Shown here piece after piece: positions 6,517 through 6,831 of a stretch of DNA of 6,831 nt. The notes beneath the pieces are model-generated. The model was not told the DNA's origin and ran no database searches. It saw only the letters and a program-made list of their open reading frames with translations. Each line of letters starts with the position of its first letter. The first letter of the stretch is position 1. Origin of the DNA: Mailhella sp. (GTDB taxonomy: Bacteria; Desulfobacterota; Desulfovibrionia; Desulfovibrionales; Desulfovibrionaceae); contig JAGAZG010000048.1 in NCBI GenBank assembly GCA_017940105.1, positions 1 through 6,831 of the forward strand. The letters are read 5' to 3'. The position numbers and the translations under genes are program-made.

Positions 6517-6546
6517 CGGGGAAGGAGCTTACTCCCTCCCCGTTTT
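6517..6546 (+). terminator. Intrinsic terminator of rnpB
   Basis: A stem of 6517-6527 with 6532-6542 has eleven positions with one A-C mismatch (6523/6536), a 4-nt CTTA loop, and is followed directly by TTTT at 6543-6546 then GC. It starts a few bases after the RNase P P1 helix and ends 21 nt before the ispD start codon. The short T run suggests that some read-through into ispD is possible. Confidence 0.85.
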
Positions 6547-6567
6547 GCTATTAATAAGAGAAAAAAC

Positions 6568-6831
6568 ATGAAAAATGAAACCTGGGCCATCATTCTCGCC
6601 GCTGGACAGGGCAGCCGCCTTCTCACTGCCACAGGCGGAGAGGCAAAGCAATTTCTCAAGATTGACGGATATCCACTCTGGTGGCGCTCTGCAAAAATTC
6701 TTGCTGACTCTCCTCTTATCCACGGTCTTGTACTGGTTTTTCCGGCAAACCGGCGTAGTGAAGCTGAAGAGCAGCTTAATCTGCTGTGCAGTGAAAAAGA
6801 CCCAGGAGTTCCGATTGTCATTGCAGAAGGA
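6568..6831 (+). CDS. ispD: 2-C-methyl-D-erythritol 4-phosphate cytidylyltransferase (IspD), 3'-truncated
   Basis: N-terminal 88 codons of IspD, which transfers CMP from CTP to methylerythritol phosphate in the non-mevalonate isoprenoid pathway in the cytoplasm. The CTP-binding loop 'AIILAAGQGSRLL' (7-19) and K27 in 'GGEAKQFLKIDG' match the nucleotidyltransferase signature, followed by 'PLWWRSAKIL' and a beta strand 'GLVLVFP'. The frame is open to the last base of the window, where the sequence ends in 'IAEG', just before the expected GGxxRxxSV motif. The ATG at 6568 follows the purine-rich AATAAGAGAAAAAAC (AAGAG at 6556-6560), a modest ribosome site. In several proteobacteria the enzyme is fused to IspF; that cannot be judged here. 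No clear promoter lies in the 21 nt after the rnpB terminator, so expression may come by read-through. Confidence 0.93.
   Translation, partial: MKNETWAIILAAGQGSRLLTATGGEAKQFLKIDGYPLWWRSAKILADSPLIHGLVLVFPANRRSEAEEQLNLLCSEKDPGVPIVIAEG

Noticed and set aside
1..6831. CRISPR arrays, insertion sequences, tRNAs, integrase or att sites
   Set aside because: I looked for spaced repeats, terminal inverted repeats with transposase motifs and tRNA features and found none.

Overview
The window reads as an ordinary, mostly housekeeping stretch of a Gram-negative chromosome with mid-to-high GC. Gene content and protein style fit a sulfate-reducing deltaproteobacterium of the Desulfovibrio group: a Nif3 protein followed by a C4 zinc-ribbon coiled-coil protein, rnpB and ispD, next to an HAE1-type RND pump. 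The lineage is an inference from recognition, not from a search.

Layout. (1) 1-2179, plus strand: the last two thirds of an AcrB/MexB-type RND transporter, cut at its 5' end by the window, followed by a strong GC-rich terminator hairpin. (2) 2262-4364, minus strand: three co-directional genes. In order of transcription they are a short cytoplasmic DsbA-fold thiol oxidoreductase with a CPWC active site, an unrecognised helical protein, and an orphan OmpR/PhoB-type response regulator with an altered acidic pocket. They converge on the RND gene. (3) 4365-4522: a divergent, AT-rich intergenic region with a good sigma70-type promoter facing right. (4) 4523-6831, plus strand: a Nif3-family dinuclear-metal protein, a zinc-ribbon coiled-coil protein starting inside the Nif3 stop (GTGA overlap), the RNase P RNA only about 12 nt later, a terminator, and the first 88 codons of ispD (isoprenoid MEP pathway), which runs off the window.

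How the parts fit. The right-hand block is a compact housekeeping unit: metal-dependent enzyme, zinc-ribbon adaptor, tRNA-processing ribozyme RNA and isoprenoid precursor synthesis. I see only one clear promoter, ahead of Nif3, so rnpB and ispD may depend partly on read-through. The minus-strand block could link thiol redox chemistry to transcriptional control, but no kinase is visible and the middle gene is unknown. Nothing here is clearly a new system. The most checkable oddities are the missing acidic residue in the response regulator, the Shine-Dalgarno-less start of the DsbA-like gene, the unrecognised middle gene, and the arrangement around rnpB.
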